Positions 31,527 through 43,346 of a DNA stretch of 50,926 nt are shown one piece after another. The stretch spans positions 11,691 to 62,616 of the forward strand of contig NW_006766982.1 of assembly GCF_000275845.1 (NCBI RefSeq). Reading direction: 5' to 3'. Numbering within the stretch: the stretch's first letter is position 1; each line of letters begins with the position of its first letter. Below the pieces are notes generated by a model. That model was given only the letters and a program-made list of their open reading frames with translations. It was not told the origin of the DNA and searched no databases. This stretch comes from Dichomitus squalens LYAD-421 SS1 (taxonomy: Eukaryota > Basidiomycota > Agaricomycetes > Polyporales > Polyporaceae). The translations under genes and the position numbers were made by a program.

Positions 31527-34398
31527 ATGCCCCGGACCTTCACGCGCTGTGACCAATGCGACAGCAGTACGCAGTTCGGATCTCTGTAGTGTCCCCCACA
31601 CATGCTGACTTTGTATTCCCCCAGCGAATCATTCGACTGCAGAGTGCACCCTTGAAGATCACATCTGTTTTGTCTGCTGGGGCTCTGGTCACGATTCGAG
31701 GAGTTGCTACTTAAACAAAACTTGCGGCAAGTGCGGTCAAAGGGGCCACCCTAGTCGGCTATGCACTGAGCGCGAGGTACGTCGCCGTCATTTGTCCACT
31801 CGGTCCGCCATCCTGACAACAATGTGCAGAGCCGGAGGTGCAAAAATTGCTTCAAGTCGGGACACGAACACTGGGAATGTACCGAGCCCAAGGGTTACAG
31901 TGAGATGCGTTGTGAGCGCTGTGATCGTCCTGGGCACGTCGCGCTTGACTGTCCGACTCTAAAAAGACCGGTACGTGCTAAGTGTACACATACGCGATTA
32001 GCCAGGGTTGACGTTGTTCATCAAAGTCGGAGAAACAGACGAAACCGCCCCCCTCTGCGAAGCGTAGTAAACGCGCCCGAAGAAAGAAGACCTGCACGTT
32101 GTGTTGGGAGAAAGGTCATATGCGCTGGCAGTGTCCCGGAATACCATGTCCTGTATGTCTGTTCCTTCCTACTTCCTTATGCTCTCTCAAAAGCTCTGCA
32201 GAATTGTGGCGGGTCAGGGCACGAGTTCAAGGCCTGCCCACCTCAAAGTAAGTATAGCCCTCGCTTCTCTGGACGGTCCGCTGACGGCCCAGCAGAAACC
32301 GAAGCACGACGGCCGACCGCTTCAACGTCAAGATGTGTTCTGTGTGGTAGCCATGAGCACAGCTCGGGGTAGGCCGGATGGAGAATACCTATACTGCATA
32401 CTCATAATTTCTTGATTCTCTAGGTCATGTTTCATCTTTCAAGACAAGAACAGTGGACGGGGAGACTCCATGCACAGCTCAGAAGAACCACCATTCGCCT
32501 TCTATGAAGCAGGCCCCTCGAGCACCCCAAAAAGGAAGCCTGATGAACGGTACAGCATCTTCCCGTGATGCAAACACCATAAAATGTCTGCTGACGATTT
32601 TTTGATGAAGTACTCGGGCGGAGCAAGTCAAACGCGATAAACCAGAGCAACTTTGGTTCTCGGCGAATGAAGCATTTGCAGAGGAGAGATATGACGATGC
32701 TTTGGCATTGCTTACGGAAGCTATTGGTATGGGGAACCCCACAGCCTGTGTCTGCTCACACTGACTCTATGATCCTACAGCCCTCGCTCCAGGGAACGCA
32801 TCTTACTACGTTACGCGTGCCGCTACCCACATGGAACTGTGTCATTTCGCTGCGGCCCTACGAGACTTCGAGGTTGCATCGACAAAGACGACGTACGAGC
32901 CCAGCACAATCAACCATCTCCGCATTGCCCGCTGTCGTCTTATCCTAGGATCTCCATCCTCGGCACTCCTCGCCCTGCGGGATGCCTTATCCCTTGATGC
33001 TAGCAATGCTGATGCGTTACAGATGAGGCGCCGTGTGACGGAACTAGAGGGCCATATGGATGCATACAAGAAAGCCATGGCTCGGAAGCATTGGCGGTCG
33101 GCGAGGAACGAGTACGAGTCATGCTTATCTGTGTATGCGCAGCAAGACAGCGACGCCCCTGAATACGTCCAATGCTGGGGTGTTGAGCTGCTGATCGCGG
33201 AGGGCAAATGGGATGAGGCGACGAAGTCTGTGGAGTAAGGGTTCCCTCTTCTACCTCTGGCTGGGCGCTTTTACTTCGAAGCAGCTGACATGCATTGACT
33301 TAATAGCGTTTTGCTGCACAACACACCCAATGACATCGAGGTGATGACACTCCGCGCACTAGTATTGTTCTTGAAGGCGGAGTCGTCTGCGGCGCTGACA
33401 CAGGTGGTTACGGTCTTGAAACTCGACCCTGACAATCAGAAGGCCAAGGCATTGTGGAACCGCGTGAAAGACGTAGCACGGCAGACGGAGAGTGGAGAGA
33501 AGGCTCTCCGGCAGAGCGACTACGAGACAGTCATCAATTCGTGGACTAATGCATTGCTGGTGAGTTGATTGGGACGCAGAGAGATAGATGATCATAATGG
33601 TGCCATAGGTCGCTGGAGAACGAGAAGAGGAAGGTCGTGGGGGTATCCTTCGCGCTGTACTGCTGCTGAACAGAGCTGAAGCCTTGTGCAAGGTGAGAGC
33701 AAGGACTTGTAAACCTTGCATTGCTTCCGTTAATGTTCGCTCTCAGCTGGGTAAATCCTCCGAGGGCCTCAAGGACGTGCAGGAATCACTGAAACTACAC
33801 CCGACGTACTCCAAGGCATTTCTTTGTAGGGCTCGCATCATGATTGGTCTCGAACTATTCGAAACAGCTGCGGTGGACTTCCGCGCCTCGCTAGAGCATG
33901 GAGAAGCGACGTTGAGTGCTGAGGAGAGATGTGATATTGAGGCGGAACTCGAGGACGCTGTAAGGCAGGCGGAAGAGAAGGAAAGCACTCAACAGGATCA
34001 TTACGCCGTTCTCGGTGAGTGCCCCCGTTGCCCTCATGGAGTACGGTTTCCAGACAATCTGCTTCTTCAGGTTTGACCAGTTCTTGCACTGCGAGCGAGA
34101 TCAAAAAGGCATACCGAATGTTGTCACTCAAACACCATCCTGATAAAGTATGTTCAATTCTTCATCTTGCAGTGATTCTGATACACATCTCACCGGTGGT
34201 TGTTCGCCCACGACACAGGGCGGCATTGAAGAAAAGTTCAAGCAATTGTCCAGCGCGTATGAGATCTTGTCTGACGAGGAGAAGAAACAAGCATACGATG
34301 CGACGCTCCATAGAAGCTACCGCCAATCTTGGTGGTGGGCACAATATAATGATGACAGCCACGACTACAAGACCAACTATAACTACAATGAAGCATAG
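31527..34398 (+). CDS. Eight-knuckle CCHC zinc-finger protein fused in frame to a TPR/J-domain co-chaperone
   Basis: Fourteen exons were traced: 31527-31566, 31625-31776, 31830-31970, 32027-32152, 32202-32247, 32293-32368, 32424-32549, 32611-32726, 32781-33234, 33307-33559, 33609-33692, 33747-34014, 34071-34147 and 34219-34398 (712 aa). Exons 1-7 encode eight CX2CX4HX4C knuckles, from CDQCDSTNHSTAEC to CVLCGSHEHSSGSC; five are split by introns and close only when spliced. The last Cys lies in exon 7, which reads on without a stop into the TPR part (LWFSANEAFAEERYDDALAL, LCKLGKSSEGLKDVQESLKL). The C-terminus is a J domain (YAVLGLTSSCTASEIKKAYR, with HPD in LKHHPDKGG), resembling DNAJC7-type Hsp70/Hsp90 co-chaperones. 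Alternative: two genes, with the co-chaperone starting at the in-frame ATG at 32470; its promoter would then lie within the knuckle exons. Each half is secure, the fusion less so. Confidence 0.75.
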
Positions 34399-35187
34399 AG
34401 TGATGTGCGCTTCTTGGATTCTTGGACGCCGGCCAGATCAAACGCATGCGAATCGGGTGCGCAGCATGGAGCGTGGACCCTAATCGTTAGCTGACTCCAG
34501 GATAAACGTTCCATAGGTTATGTTTATTTGGTTAGCTAGGGAGCGGTTGTATGATAGCGACCGCCTCCGTAACTGTGTACCGGTTTGTATACTCAAAATG
34601 ACATACTGGCCTGTGTCCAAGATCCCTATGATCTCAAATTGGTTACTGTGGCCTAACTTCTGTGATACCGGGAGGAAGAAGCTACAACTGTGGTGTATGA
34701 GCACCACGTCTGACGCCCCTGTGCCGCCAATCTCGTTGGCGGGCTATACTCGCTAATGGGACACGATCACAAGGCTCAGGACTCACGTGGGTTTTGCTAG
34801 GAGACCCGACGTAACCAGGCTGAGGAAGGACGAACGAGCGAGGCGAAGCGGCGGTGAGGCGGCGGGACAAGAAATACTATGTATCTTGTTTGGGTTCTCA
34901 ACACGAGCGGTCTGCTCTCCTGTCCTATGATTAAAGTCTGGGAATAACGGTCGGTCCCAATCTTGTTGCGTGATCCTCGAGTGAAGAGTTTACCGGTGAA
35001 TTGTGCGTGCTTAATGCGCCGCTTTCCGACTTATTCGGGACGTCCGGACGACCCAGTCGGCGTATAGCGCTGAAGCCTGTTGTGCTTAACGCTGCGTTGC
35101 TTGCTTCTCATCCATTTCCACGTCAGTGCACCTTCCCCACTGCGCACCTACACCTAGGGATCCAATACATGCTACCAGACGGCTCTC
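34399..35187. other. Intergenic region between the co-chaperone and CLC genes
   Basis: No gene or repeat was recognised in these 790 bp; it holds the 3' flank of one gene and the promoter of the next. No strong TATA box was seen before the ATG at 35188. Confidence 0.45.
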
Positions 35188-38100
35188 ATGTCGCGAGAAC
35201 GCAGAGCGTCGTTTCATGACATCAGGCCACCACATCATGAAATAGAGGAGTTGGAGCAGGTCCAGTGCGTGCATCCTATCACCACCCGGAATGAGGGGGG
35301 CTCTGACCGTGACATCAGACGCTACGAGGACTTCACTACTATAGGTCAGCGACACTGCGAGCACGCAGGGGGTTCAACCCGCTGAATGTCAGCGTATAGA
35401 CTGGATACAGGACTCAATAATCGAGCGCAACAGGCGACTGCGAGCTGCCCGCAGCCGGAATACACCGTACCGAGGACCTCGCGGAGAAGTTAGCCTTGCT
35501 TGGATATGGTCGCAGCTGCAGACTTTGGCGCATGCTGGGCAAAGTTGGTTTGTGGTCAGCTTGGTTGGTGAGTCCCTGTGCATCTGCGTACGCATCCCCC
35601 AAGCATTGCAAGATCTCGCGCGTACTCCCATTTCCCACCGCCCGCGGACGTCAAGGATGTATCTGATGTAGTCCCTGCAACTTTGCAGGAATTGCCATCG
35701 GCGTCAATGCCGCCGTCATCTCAATAGCAACCGAATGGCTGTCGGACATCAAGATGGGCTACTGCTCGGACGGCTGGTGGCTAAACCAGCAGTTCTGTTG
35801 TTGGGAAATTGAAGGAACAGACGAGGATACTTGCGAGGCATGGCATCAGTGGAGTGAAGTGATGCCTGCGCGGTGGGCAATATACGTCTTGTTTGCGGTA
35901 CGTAACAATTCATGTCTGGAAGAGGACGGAGCGTTCATGGGTAGTATGACCGTAGGCCGCGTTCTCGTTCATTGCAGCGCACCTAGTGAAGTCGTTGGCG
36001 AAGTACGCTGCGGGCTCTGGTATATCGGAGATCAAGTGCATCATCGCTGGGTTTGTCATGAAGGGCTTCCTGGGCTTCTGGACATTTTTCATCAAGAGTA
36101 TAACGTTGGTGCGTGTCTTGATCTCTGAATATCTGAGAACGGCCTGTGAAACACCATACAGCCCCTTGTCATTGCCTCGGGTCTTTCAGTCGGCAAGGAG
36201 GGCCCGTCGGTGCATGTTGCCTGCTGTGTAGGGAACATCATTGCGAGCATGTTCAAAGACTTCTCGAGAAGTCAAGGTATGTGTCCTACATCTGCCTTCG
36301 TAAATCTGTCGCTCACATTTACTCGTCAGTGAAGATGCGCGAGATCTTGACTGCTTCCAGCGCTGCCGGTGTTGCTGTTGCTTTCGGATCCCCCATCGGA
36401 GGGGTGCTTTTCTCCATAGAGGTAATGCTGTTATTATGCTTTCTGGCTGAATGGCTTACGAAAACATGCATCATTCAGGAAATGAGTAGCGTTTTCAGCA
36501 TCAAAACCATGTGGCGAAGTTTCTTCTGCGCCTTAGTGGCGACTGTCACGCTTTCGGCGATGAACCCGTACCGCAGCGGAAAGCTTGTACTGTTCCAGGT
36601 CACTTACGACAGGGATTGGCACTTCTTCGAGATTATGTTTTTCATCATCCTCGGCATCTTTGGGGTGCGCGTTTCAATCCTGCATATCGCGAGCTTATGT
36701 TAACGACTCCACACAGGGTCTCTACGGCGCCTTCATCGTCAAGTTCAACCTCCAAGTGGCCGCGTTCCGTAAGCGCTACCTCAAGAACCACGCCATCGCC
36801 GAGGCGGTCACGCTCGCGACGATCACGGCGATGATCGGCTGGTTCAACCACTTCATGCGCATCGACATGACCGAAAGCATGGCCATCTTGTTCCGCGAGT
36901 GCGATGGCGCGAGCGACTACGACCACCTTTGCCAGACCGCGTACCAGTGGCAGATGGCCAACTCGCTCTTCCTCGCCACCGTCGTGCGCTTGGGGCTTGT
37001 CGTGATTTCGTACGGGTGCAAGGTGCCTGCGGGGATCTTCGTGCCGTCGATGGCTATCGGCGCGACGTTCGGGAGGATGGTCGGGATCATGGTCAAAGCT
37101 GTCAACCGGTATGACTTGCCTGACCTAGTAACGCACCCACTGTTCAGTGTCTTACATCTCCTTAGCGCCTATCCAAATTCTGGCATATTTGCCGTGTGCC
37201 AGCCCGACGTGCCCTGTATCACGCCTGGGACCTACGCGCTCCTGGGCGCCGCTGCTGCGCTGAGTGGGGTGATGAGGCTCACCGTCACCGTCGTCGTCAT
37301 CATGTTCGAGCTGACTGGTGCTCTGACGTATATCCTGCCAACGATGGTACGCTTTGCGCCCCTGTGCTCATCAACACTGTATCAAGACTAACCGCCCATC
37401 CGCCACAGATCGTCCTGCTCGTCACGAAAGCTGTGGGCGACTTCCTCGGCACCACCGGAATTGCAGATGAGATGATCCGCTTCAATGGATATCCATTCCT
37501 TGAGAAAGACGATCACGCATACAACGTGCCCGTCTCCAGAGTAATGAGGCGAGACCTTAAGACCTTACCCGTGTCTGGGCTTACATGCAAAGACTTGGGT
37601 CTGTTCTTTTTCCTGCCAAAACTGGCCTAGGGCTAATGCGCTTGCCTTTTGACCAGAGGAAGTCCTTTCCAGAACAAATGTGAAGGGCTTTCCTATCGTC
37701 TCAGCAGATAGCAAGAACATCCTCATGGGATTCATAGACCGTACTCAATTACGATACATTCTCGGTGCGTAAAGCACACCGAATCGCGTGCTTGACGCGT
37801 TCCTTGACAGCCTCGACAGAGAAAGCGCAGAACTTGCAGGATGTCCGACCAGACACTCCCGTCTCCTTTGCCCCCAACGCTGAAGACCTCGAGGAAGCCG
37901 AGTTCGCAGGTGTCGCTGCTGCGCCTGCTGTAGGCCTAGATGAGGAGACCTCCTTGGGAATCATGGAGAGCACAGCGACGCAGGACGTACTCAAGTTGTG
38001 GCCGTGGGTCAACCAAACACCACTCACAGTATCCCCACAGCTGCCGCTCGAAATTGCGATGCAGTTGTTCAAACGCATGGGGTGAGCGATATGCTCATCC

Positions 38101-38351
38101 TCTGCAGCCGTGCTATATTGATCGTCCTTCTCAGGCCACGTATTATCCTTGTCGAGGGCCACGGCGCCCTCGTCGGACTCCTGACCGTTAAGGACGTTCT
38201 GCGATTCACGATGCTTGAGCAGCACCAGGTCCAGTATTCCCCCTGGTCTGGGGAGGACTTTGACGGCCTCGTAGATGAGGCGCGAACCATGACGAGCAAC
38301 TTCGCGGATGACGTCTTGTCGTGGGGCAGACGTATATTTAGGAGAAGGTGA
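35188..38351 (+). CDS. CLC-family chloride channel/transporter with two CBS domains (Gef1-like)
   Basis: Thirteen exons give 809 aa: 35188-35344, 35400-35567, 35689-35897, 35956-36108, 36162-36276, 36330-36421, 36479-36664, 36717-37108, 37166-37346, 37409-37598, 37657-37764, 37820-38081 and 38135-38351. The cytosolic N-terminus ends [15 protein letters not shown]. Selectivity-filter landmarks are [36 protein letters not shown] with the gating Glu, [18 protein letters not shown] and [20 protein letters not shown]. Two CBS domains follow: [17 protein letters not shown] through [19 protein letters not shown], and [17 protein letters not shown] through [20 protein letters not shown]. The linker between them is acidic. 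Yeast Gef1 acts in Golgi/endosome ion balance and copper loading; that location is inferred from similarity. At exon 12 two acceptors 9 nt apart (after 37810 or 37819) keep frame. Confidence 0.95.
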
Positions 38352-38648
38352 GGTGATAAAGATGTATTTTTTCCGATATATCTGCTGGTTGCTATGAGAC
38401 AGTCGTACAGTCATATACAGTCGTATAATACATCGTCACAGGTATCGTGCTCGAGCATACCGGAGCGTCTAGTTGATACACTGGTCCGAAAACGTGAAAA
38501 GCGTACAGGTCGTTGCTGGGGGCCGTTTCGAATGTGAGTTCTTGTCTTGTGGGTTTGGGTTGTGTTTTTCAAGCTTCGTGAACGTTATAGACATTATGAG
38601 ACTTGGACCTCATCTGAAGGCGGACGGGCGAGCACTTCCGGAAACGAT
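38352..38648. other. Convergent 3' flank of the CLC gene
   Basis: AT-richer stretch with short CATATACAGTCGTATAATACA-like repeats; no coding sequence was recognised. Confidence 0.4.
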
Positions 38649-40090
38649 TTAGTGGTGGTATCGTCCGGGGGAGTCGGTGACATATGGGACTCCATAAGGA
38701 GACCTGTTTTCAGGGGGAACAGACGACGTCCTGAGTGACGATGGTCCTCGTGCGTAGGCACCCCGGCTACGACGTTCGTCTGAGCGAGTCGACTGGTAGC
38801 TCCCGGAGCGTTTGCCACTGTCGAGGCTAGGACGGGGGAGGGCATGGCCAGGGCTCGAGTGTGAGTGCGTCGTTCCACTGCGGGACGTCTGCACCGACGA
38901 CTGGCGCGACGACAACGCCCCGTGCGCGGGCGACCCGTGGCTCGAGTGCGTGCCCTGGCGCGATGCGGCGGCCTGCGACCGTGGGAGGCTAGTCGTGGAC
39001 TGAATCGTGCCCCGACGCTGGGGCGCACGGCGGCTCGGGCGGGGGAAGCCATCGGACCCGAGCGAGTACGCACCGATGGAGTCGGCGGGGGAACCTTTCA
39101 ACGATGTCGGGGAGGCCCGCGTGGATGACAGGCCGACGATGGCCATGTTGAGGCTGGGGATGCTGCCTCTGGGTGTGCCGTGCAGGCTGGGGATGCTGCT
39201 TGCGGGTGTGCCATGCAGATCCCCGTTCTTGAACGAAGCACGGGGAGAGCCGCGAATGTCAAGATCATGGAGCCAGAGCGTGTTCCCCTCAGGAGCGGGA
39301 GGACTAGGATGCCAGACGACGGGGCCGGCGCGGGTTTGCACTGTATGGGAGTCGACATTAGTGCTCTGGAAGCAGCTATGGCAGACTTGGGGGACGTACA
39401 CATCTGAAGAGGCTCTTCAGCATATGGAGAAGTCCTTGGCAGGGGAGGGTGATGGCTCCTCGCCGACGCACGGCTGTGCTCGCTGGAAGCGTGTCTGCTC
39501 CCGGTGCCGCTCCCGCTCCCGCTGTGGGGGCTGCGACTTGGGGAGTGCATGCTAGTGCTCAATCCCCTTGGTTGTGAAGGGCTCTGTGCCGAATGTGCCC
39601 CTCTACGCGCGGTCTGGACACGGGGGTGAGTGATTCTGTAAAACGACGTAGTCAAGTCGCTATACTCACTGTGACCATGGCAAGGATCCGAGCAGCATTG
39701 GCTCTGAAGACTTCCGCTCGAGACAGAGCATCTTCCTCTGTCCTCTGAGAGCCTCCATAGTCGGAGAATTTGAGCAGCCTATCCCGTTCAATGCGGAGTC
39801 TTGAATCCACGTGAGCCTCGCGTCATTAGAATGTAAAACGACATGGGTACTGACCCCTCAAGGTTCATCTGAATAGTGGCGCGTACGTCGTACCCTAGGG
39901 CGCTCTGGCACGCCTGGAAGGCCTCGCGAGCCTCCATCATCTGAGCGTCCCCGTCGCGGAGGCGGTTGTTATACTCCGTCTTCCGCGTATGACGAGGTCT
40001 GAGTCGTGAAAATATTCTAGTTGAGAGAGAGGGTCCAAAGCAATTAAGAGGCGCCTGCGCCGGAGATAGGTCGAGACCGTAAGAGCCCAT
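38649..40090 (-). CDS. Conserved low-complexity protein with helical N-terminus, function unknown
   Basis: Four exons (39855-40090, 39670-39799, 39400-39613, 38649-39340) give 423 aa. The N-terminus MGSYGLDLSPAQAPLNCFGP is followed by a helical block (KTEYNNRLRDGDAQMMEARE) that continues across the first intron into LRIERDRLLKFSDYGG and ends AEVFRANAARILAMVT. After residue 125 the protein is Ser/Pro/Arg-rich and disordered, with a short tandem repeat, LHGTPASSIPSLHGTPRGSI. Phase is consistent across all introns (55, 56 and 59 nt). I do not recognise the family; the helical head and disordered, phosphorylatable tail suggest a scaffold or signalling adaptor, but that is a guess. It converges with the CLC gene. 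Confidence 0.65.
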
Positions 40091-40940
40091 GCTGTCGACA
40101 AGCTGAGCAGGAGAATAATGTCAATGTGAGATGAACGTGAGGATCCTGAGGGAAGAATACGGTCCCGTCAACCTGCTTTATACGCCTCGTGCTACGAGTC
40201 GTTTGCGAAAACATCGTGCTTCAGAACTTCTCTCGCTTGCACTGAATTCTACAGGAGATCTAAGGGTGCTCCTCAGACGTTGTTGTACACATTGTAGTGC
40301 AATGGTGACTTGGAAACGAGAAGTACACGACGTTGTCTTCCGCTCGCACGCAACAAAAGTCGTTAGCGCCAGGCCATAACAAGGCGCTGCCGCTAAGCCA
40401 GAGAAGGCTCACTTATAGTATAGCGCGTTAGAATAGACAATTGCAGACCTACACTTTGATGGGGAGTATAAGGAATGTGGACTAATCTGGAAAGGCGAAA
40501 GCCCTACGGTCGTTGTGCGATTGTATGGTACTGTGGGTCCACTGCCAACGTCGCCGCCCGGCTACCGGGCGCGCTCCTTGCCTTCGTGACATAACAATAA
40601 ATGGAGGGACGATGTCCTCTGTGTCCATCGACAGCGAGATTCTAGAGCATAGTCAGTTGTTGCCATTCATGGACGGCGAGGAAATAACAATACGGGGGTC
40701 CCTGCACGTGGCTACGAGCCGCTGCCACGTACGGGTCTGTTCTCATGGACAAGGTAGAGTGCGGTAGTGCAGACAACCGTCATAGTCAGCTAGCTAGACT
40801 AGCTACGTTAGGTTGAGGATACGCCAGTAAAATGCGAGCCCGTCAATCTGCAGCTCACTGCATGTTGGAATGAGATGGATAGACAAGACAAGCCTAGACA
40901 GACGCCGGAGCAGATCCGAGTGATGGTTGTGAGGGCAAAA
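40091..40940. other. Intergenic region left of the tRNA gene
   Basis: No gene recognised. A GCCCGGCTACCGGGC hairpin lies near 40556-40570, and the CACGTGGC...GCCACG pair near 40706-40730 can form another. The small frames here look like chance. Confidence 0.4.
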
Positions 40941-41070
40941 CGACACCAGCAGGATTTGAACCTGCGCTCGCAGAGCGAAACAGATAAGTGTAGGTTCAAA
41001 TCCCGCTCCCCTAAAGGAGCAGATAGTCTACAGTTCGAATCTGTCGCCTTAACCACTCGGCCATAGTGTC
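40941..41070 (-). tRNA. tRNA-Ser(CGA) with a 48-nt intron
   Basis: The minus strand starts GACACTATGGCCGAGTGGTT and ends with TGGTGTC plus discriminator G; the first and last seven bases pair (with one G-T pair). The anticodon stem ACAGA pairs with TCTGT across an intron, with anticodon CGA at 41035-41037, reading UCG. The intron (40986-41033) begins one base 3' of the anticodon, the standard eukaryotic position. A long variable arm (TTTCGCTCTGCGAGC) identifies a class II tRNA, and the T arm is GCAGG-TTCAAAT-CCTGC. Exons total 82 nt, the normal tRNA-Ser length. Confidence 0.92.
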
Positions 41071-41747
41071 TAAGGGGTAAAAGCTTTTTGCACCAATATG
41101 AAGGTCCTCATAGAATTATCTGGTCTCATCTAGATAGGAGAAACTATTCACCGCCATCCCTTAGCGATCCGGACATGTTCACCTCATGCGATGTGTGCGC
41201 CTACGTAACTTGCATCTTTCTTTGCGCCGTCCAACAGTGCAAGGTTCCTACCGGATGCTTGCCGTGACTCGCTACGTCTTAAGCTTATGCCACCTGGGGC
41301 AACGTGTCACCATCGCGCGCGAGCGGTGGGAACAGCCCGCCCCCACCGGACACGTTGTTTCAGGGTCGCCGGACCAAATATTCGAACAGCTGTCCGGTAT
41401 ATAACTTGTGTGTCCGGTCCGATGCACGCTTTGGGGGAACCAGGGCAGCGAAGGGCAAAATGGCCGAGCTGGCTGTCATCGTGACGACTCCCTGCGTCCG
41501 TGAAGAAACAAAATGCCGAGCCTTCCGGCTCCGAGATGTCGGACACGCATAAAACAGAGTGAGTGTTCATACAGCCATATCAATTGCTCATGCACCACTC
41601 GCCACAGCTTCCGCGATATTCGCCTCACAGTCGATCACTTGTCTGCTTCACTCCCGAATATCTCAGTATACCGCAGAAACGGTATTGAGAAAACCCCCAT
41701 CCTGTTGGTAGAGACGTGCTATCTAGGGCGTTTTCGACGTCGAGTAT
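41071..41747. other. Intergenic region between tRNA-Ser and the kinase relic
   Basis: No gene recognised in this stretch, only short overlapping open frames. Confidence 0.4.
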
Positions 41748-42690
41748 TTGTGGCGGAATCATCGGTCATGGCTTGCTGACCCGGGTTACATGCTACGCCC
41801 ACGCTATAGATTGAACTGGGAGTTGGTTCGGCTTGGTACACAGAGAACCCGTCTTCATTGTGAATACGGACAATCGCCACTGGTAGGTGATGTTGCTTTC
41901 ATGCCTATCGCTGAATCACGAATCATGATAGCGTTCCCTGAGCGCACTACTACCATGGGTGCTATGCGCGTTGCCGACGGTCATATCGTTGCGGCTCCAA
42001 AGCGAGTCAAGAAGTTTACTCTTCCTCACGAAGCGGAGTTCAATGGGATGTTTGCGATGCCAGGGAAGCACTAGCGAGCGGCCCCCACTACGAATCCTAC
42101 AGTCGCTATTTGACGACAAATTGGTTTGCATGGTCTTACTGTACGAGTACTTGAGGCGTACTCCCGAGGTCAGGTTTGCTACTGTTGGAGAAGCTATCAA
42201 ATGATCTCGACGGCTATTTGAGGTATTGTTGTTCTGCAATTTCGTGACATCGCTTTTCCGTCTGCTCACATCTCGCCACCAGGGTGTCCAATAATTGCAT
42301 AGCTGCCGCTTCACGCACCGGTACGAACCGTTTCCCACTACCTTCGCAGCTTTTCCTCAGTGTAGCACAGGGATCTTCATCTGTTCGATGTTATCATGGA
42401 CACACTCCCTCTCTTCTCAGACATCCTTCATCCCCCGCACAGAGAAAGGAGCTACGACTTCAAGCCTCCCATTAAGAATCAGTGCCCGAACATCTTACCC
42501 TACCAGGTACTACTACGTCGATTTTGTCCTTTCACACTTATTCCCTACAGATGTTGCTGCTCCTCTACTCCTTGTCGTCATCGGCGGCGACAAGAGTATT
42601 CCGGAACACAATAAACTATCCCTTCTACACGACCCTTTCGAATTCAACATCTACTGTCTCGATAACATACTCCGAGAAGGGTCTATGAAA
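41748..42690 (+). pseudogene. Frame-broken Agaricomycete kinase-like pseudogene
   Basis: Pieces of the kinase-like family appear in order but in different frames: WLADPGYMLRPRYRLNWEL and MRVADGHIVAAPKRVKK in one, FDDKLVCMVLLYEYLRRTPE with FATVGEAIK in the second. Then HRDLHLFDVIMDTLPLFSD and YPTRYYYVDFVLSH with GGDKSIPEHN occur in shifted frames. One frame change falls near 42060-42090 and another near 42470. The first HRD junction could be an intron end, but the others have no splice signals. The DFG motif is DFV and the catalytic-loop Asn is Asp. The C-terminal RPxxxE region is not found. It is a decayed relative of the gene at 6710-7822. Confidence 0.7.
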
Positions 42691-43346
42691 GGAAGCATAG
42701 GGATCCGAAGCTTCTCCGATCACTCGCAGCATCGACGTGACTTGCGAAAACATGTAATGTTACGGTTCGCGAAGCCGCTAGTGGACGACAGCTGCCTTTG
42801 CTCGGTTGGAACAACTGCATGGCTTTGTCCCTCAGTGGGTCCTGCGCTCTCGCGTCGTGTACAAGGAGGAATGGTCTATACCAAGGCTGGATCGTGCTTT
42901 CTGTCACATCTTCCGCACGATGATCTGGGTCGCAACGCAAACTCCTGCTCTCACTACTCCTGGCGAATCTGGTGATGCTCACACTGACTCCACCGCAAAC
43001 TCTGTGTCGTCTATCACCTGCGCCCTTCCACCTACGTATTTCACGCTCACCCTTTCCTACCTACCTATACGTAAGGTCAAGAAGCTGACAGACGAGGTCC
43101 ATCATGCCAGTACGTAGAGAAGTAATGGTTATCCCTCTGAGCATCCCTCCAAAACCCGATATTGAAGTAAGATAGATCCCCATGTTTCCTCGTGTCTCAT
43201 TGTTACCTAGTGATGAGGCAAGGCGGTCTCAGCGGTTGTCCTATCCATACGTCCAATCGCCAGAAGCTCTCACGGGAGCAATGTATCCCCTATAATAGTA
43301 CAGTTGCCCGCTAAATTCTATATCATCGCCAGATCTCCCCTCGAGC
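42691..43346. other. Intergenic region 3' of mevalonate diphosphate decarboxylase
   Basis: No gene recognised. Open frames at 42806-43117 and on the opposite strand are probably chance or pseudogene tail. Confidence 0.4.

Noticed and set aside
38812..39555. Plus-strand ORFs opposite the low-complexity gene
   Set aside because: The minus strand gives phase-consistent exons with a helical head and repeat motif; the plus frames are shadows.
40556..40570. GCCCGGCTACCGGGC hairpin as an RNA gene
   Set aside because: No surrounding cloverleaf, promoter boxes or conserved ncRNA features are visible.
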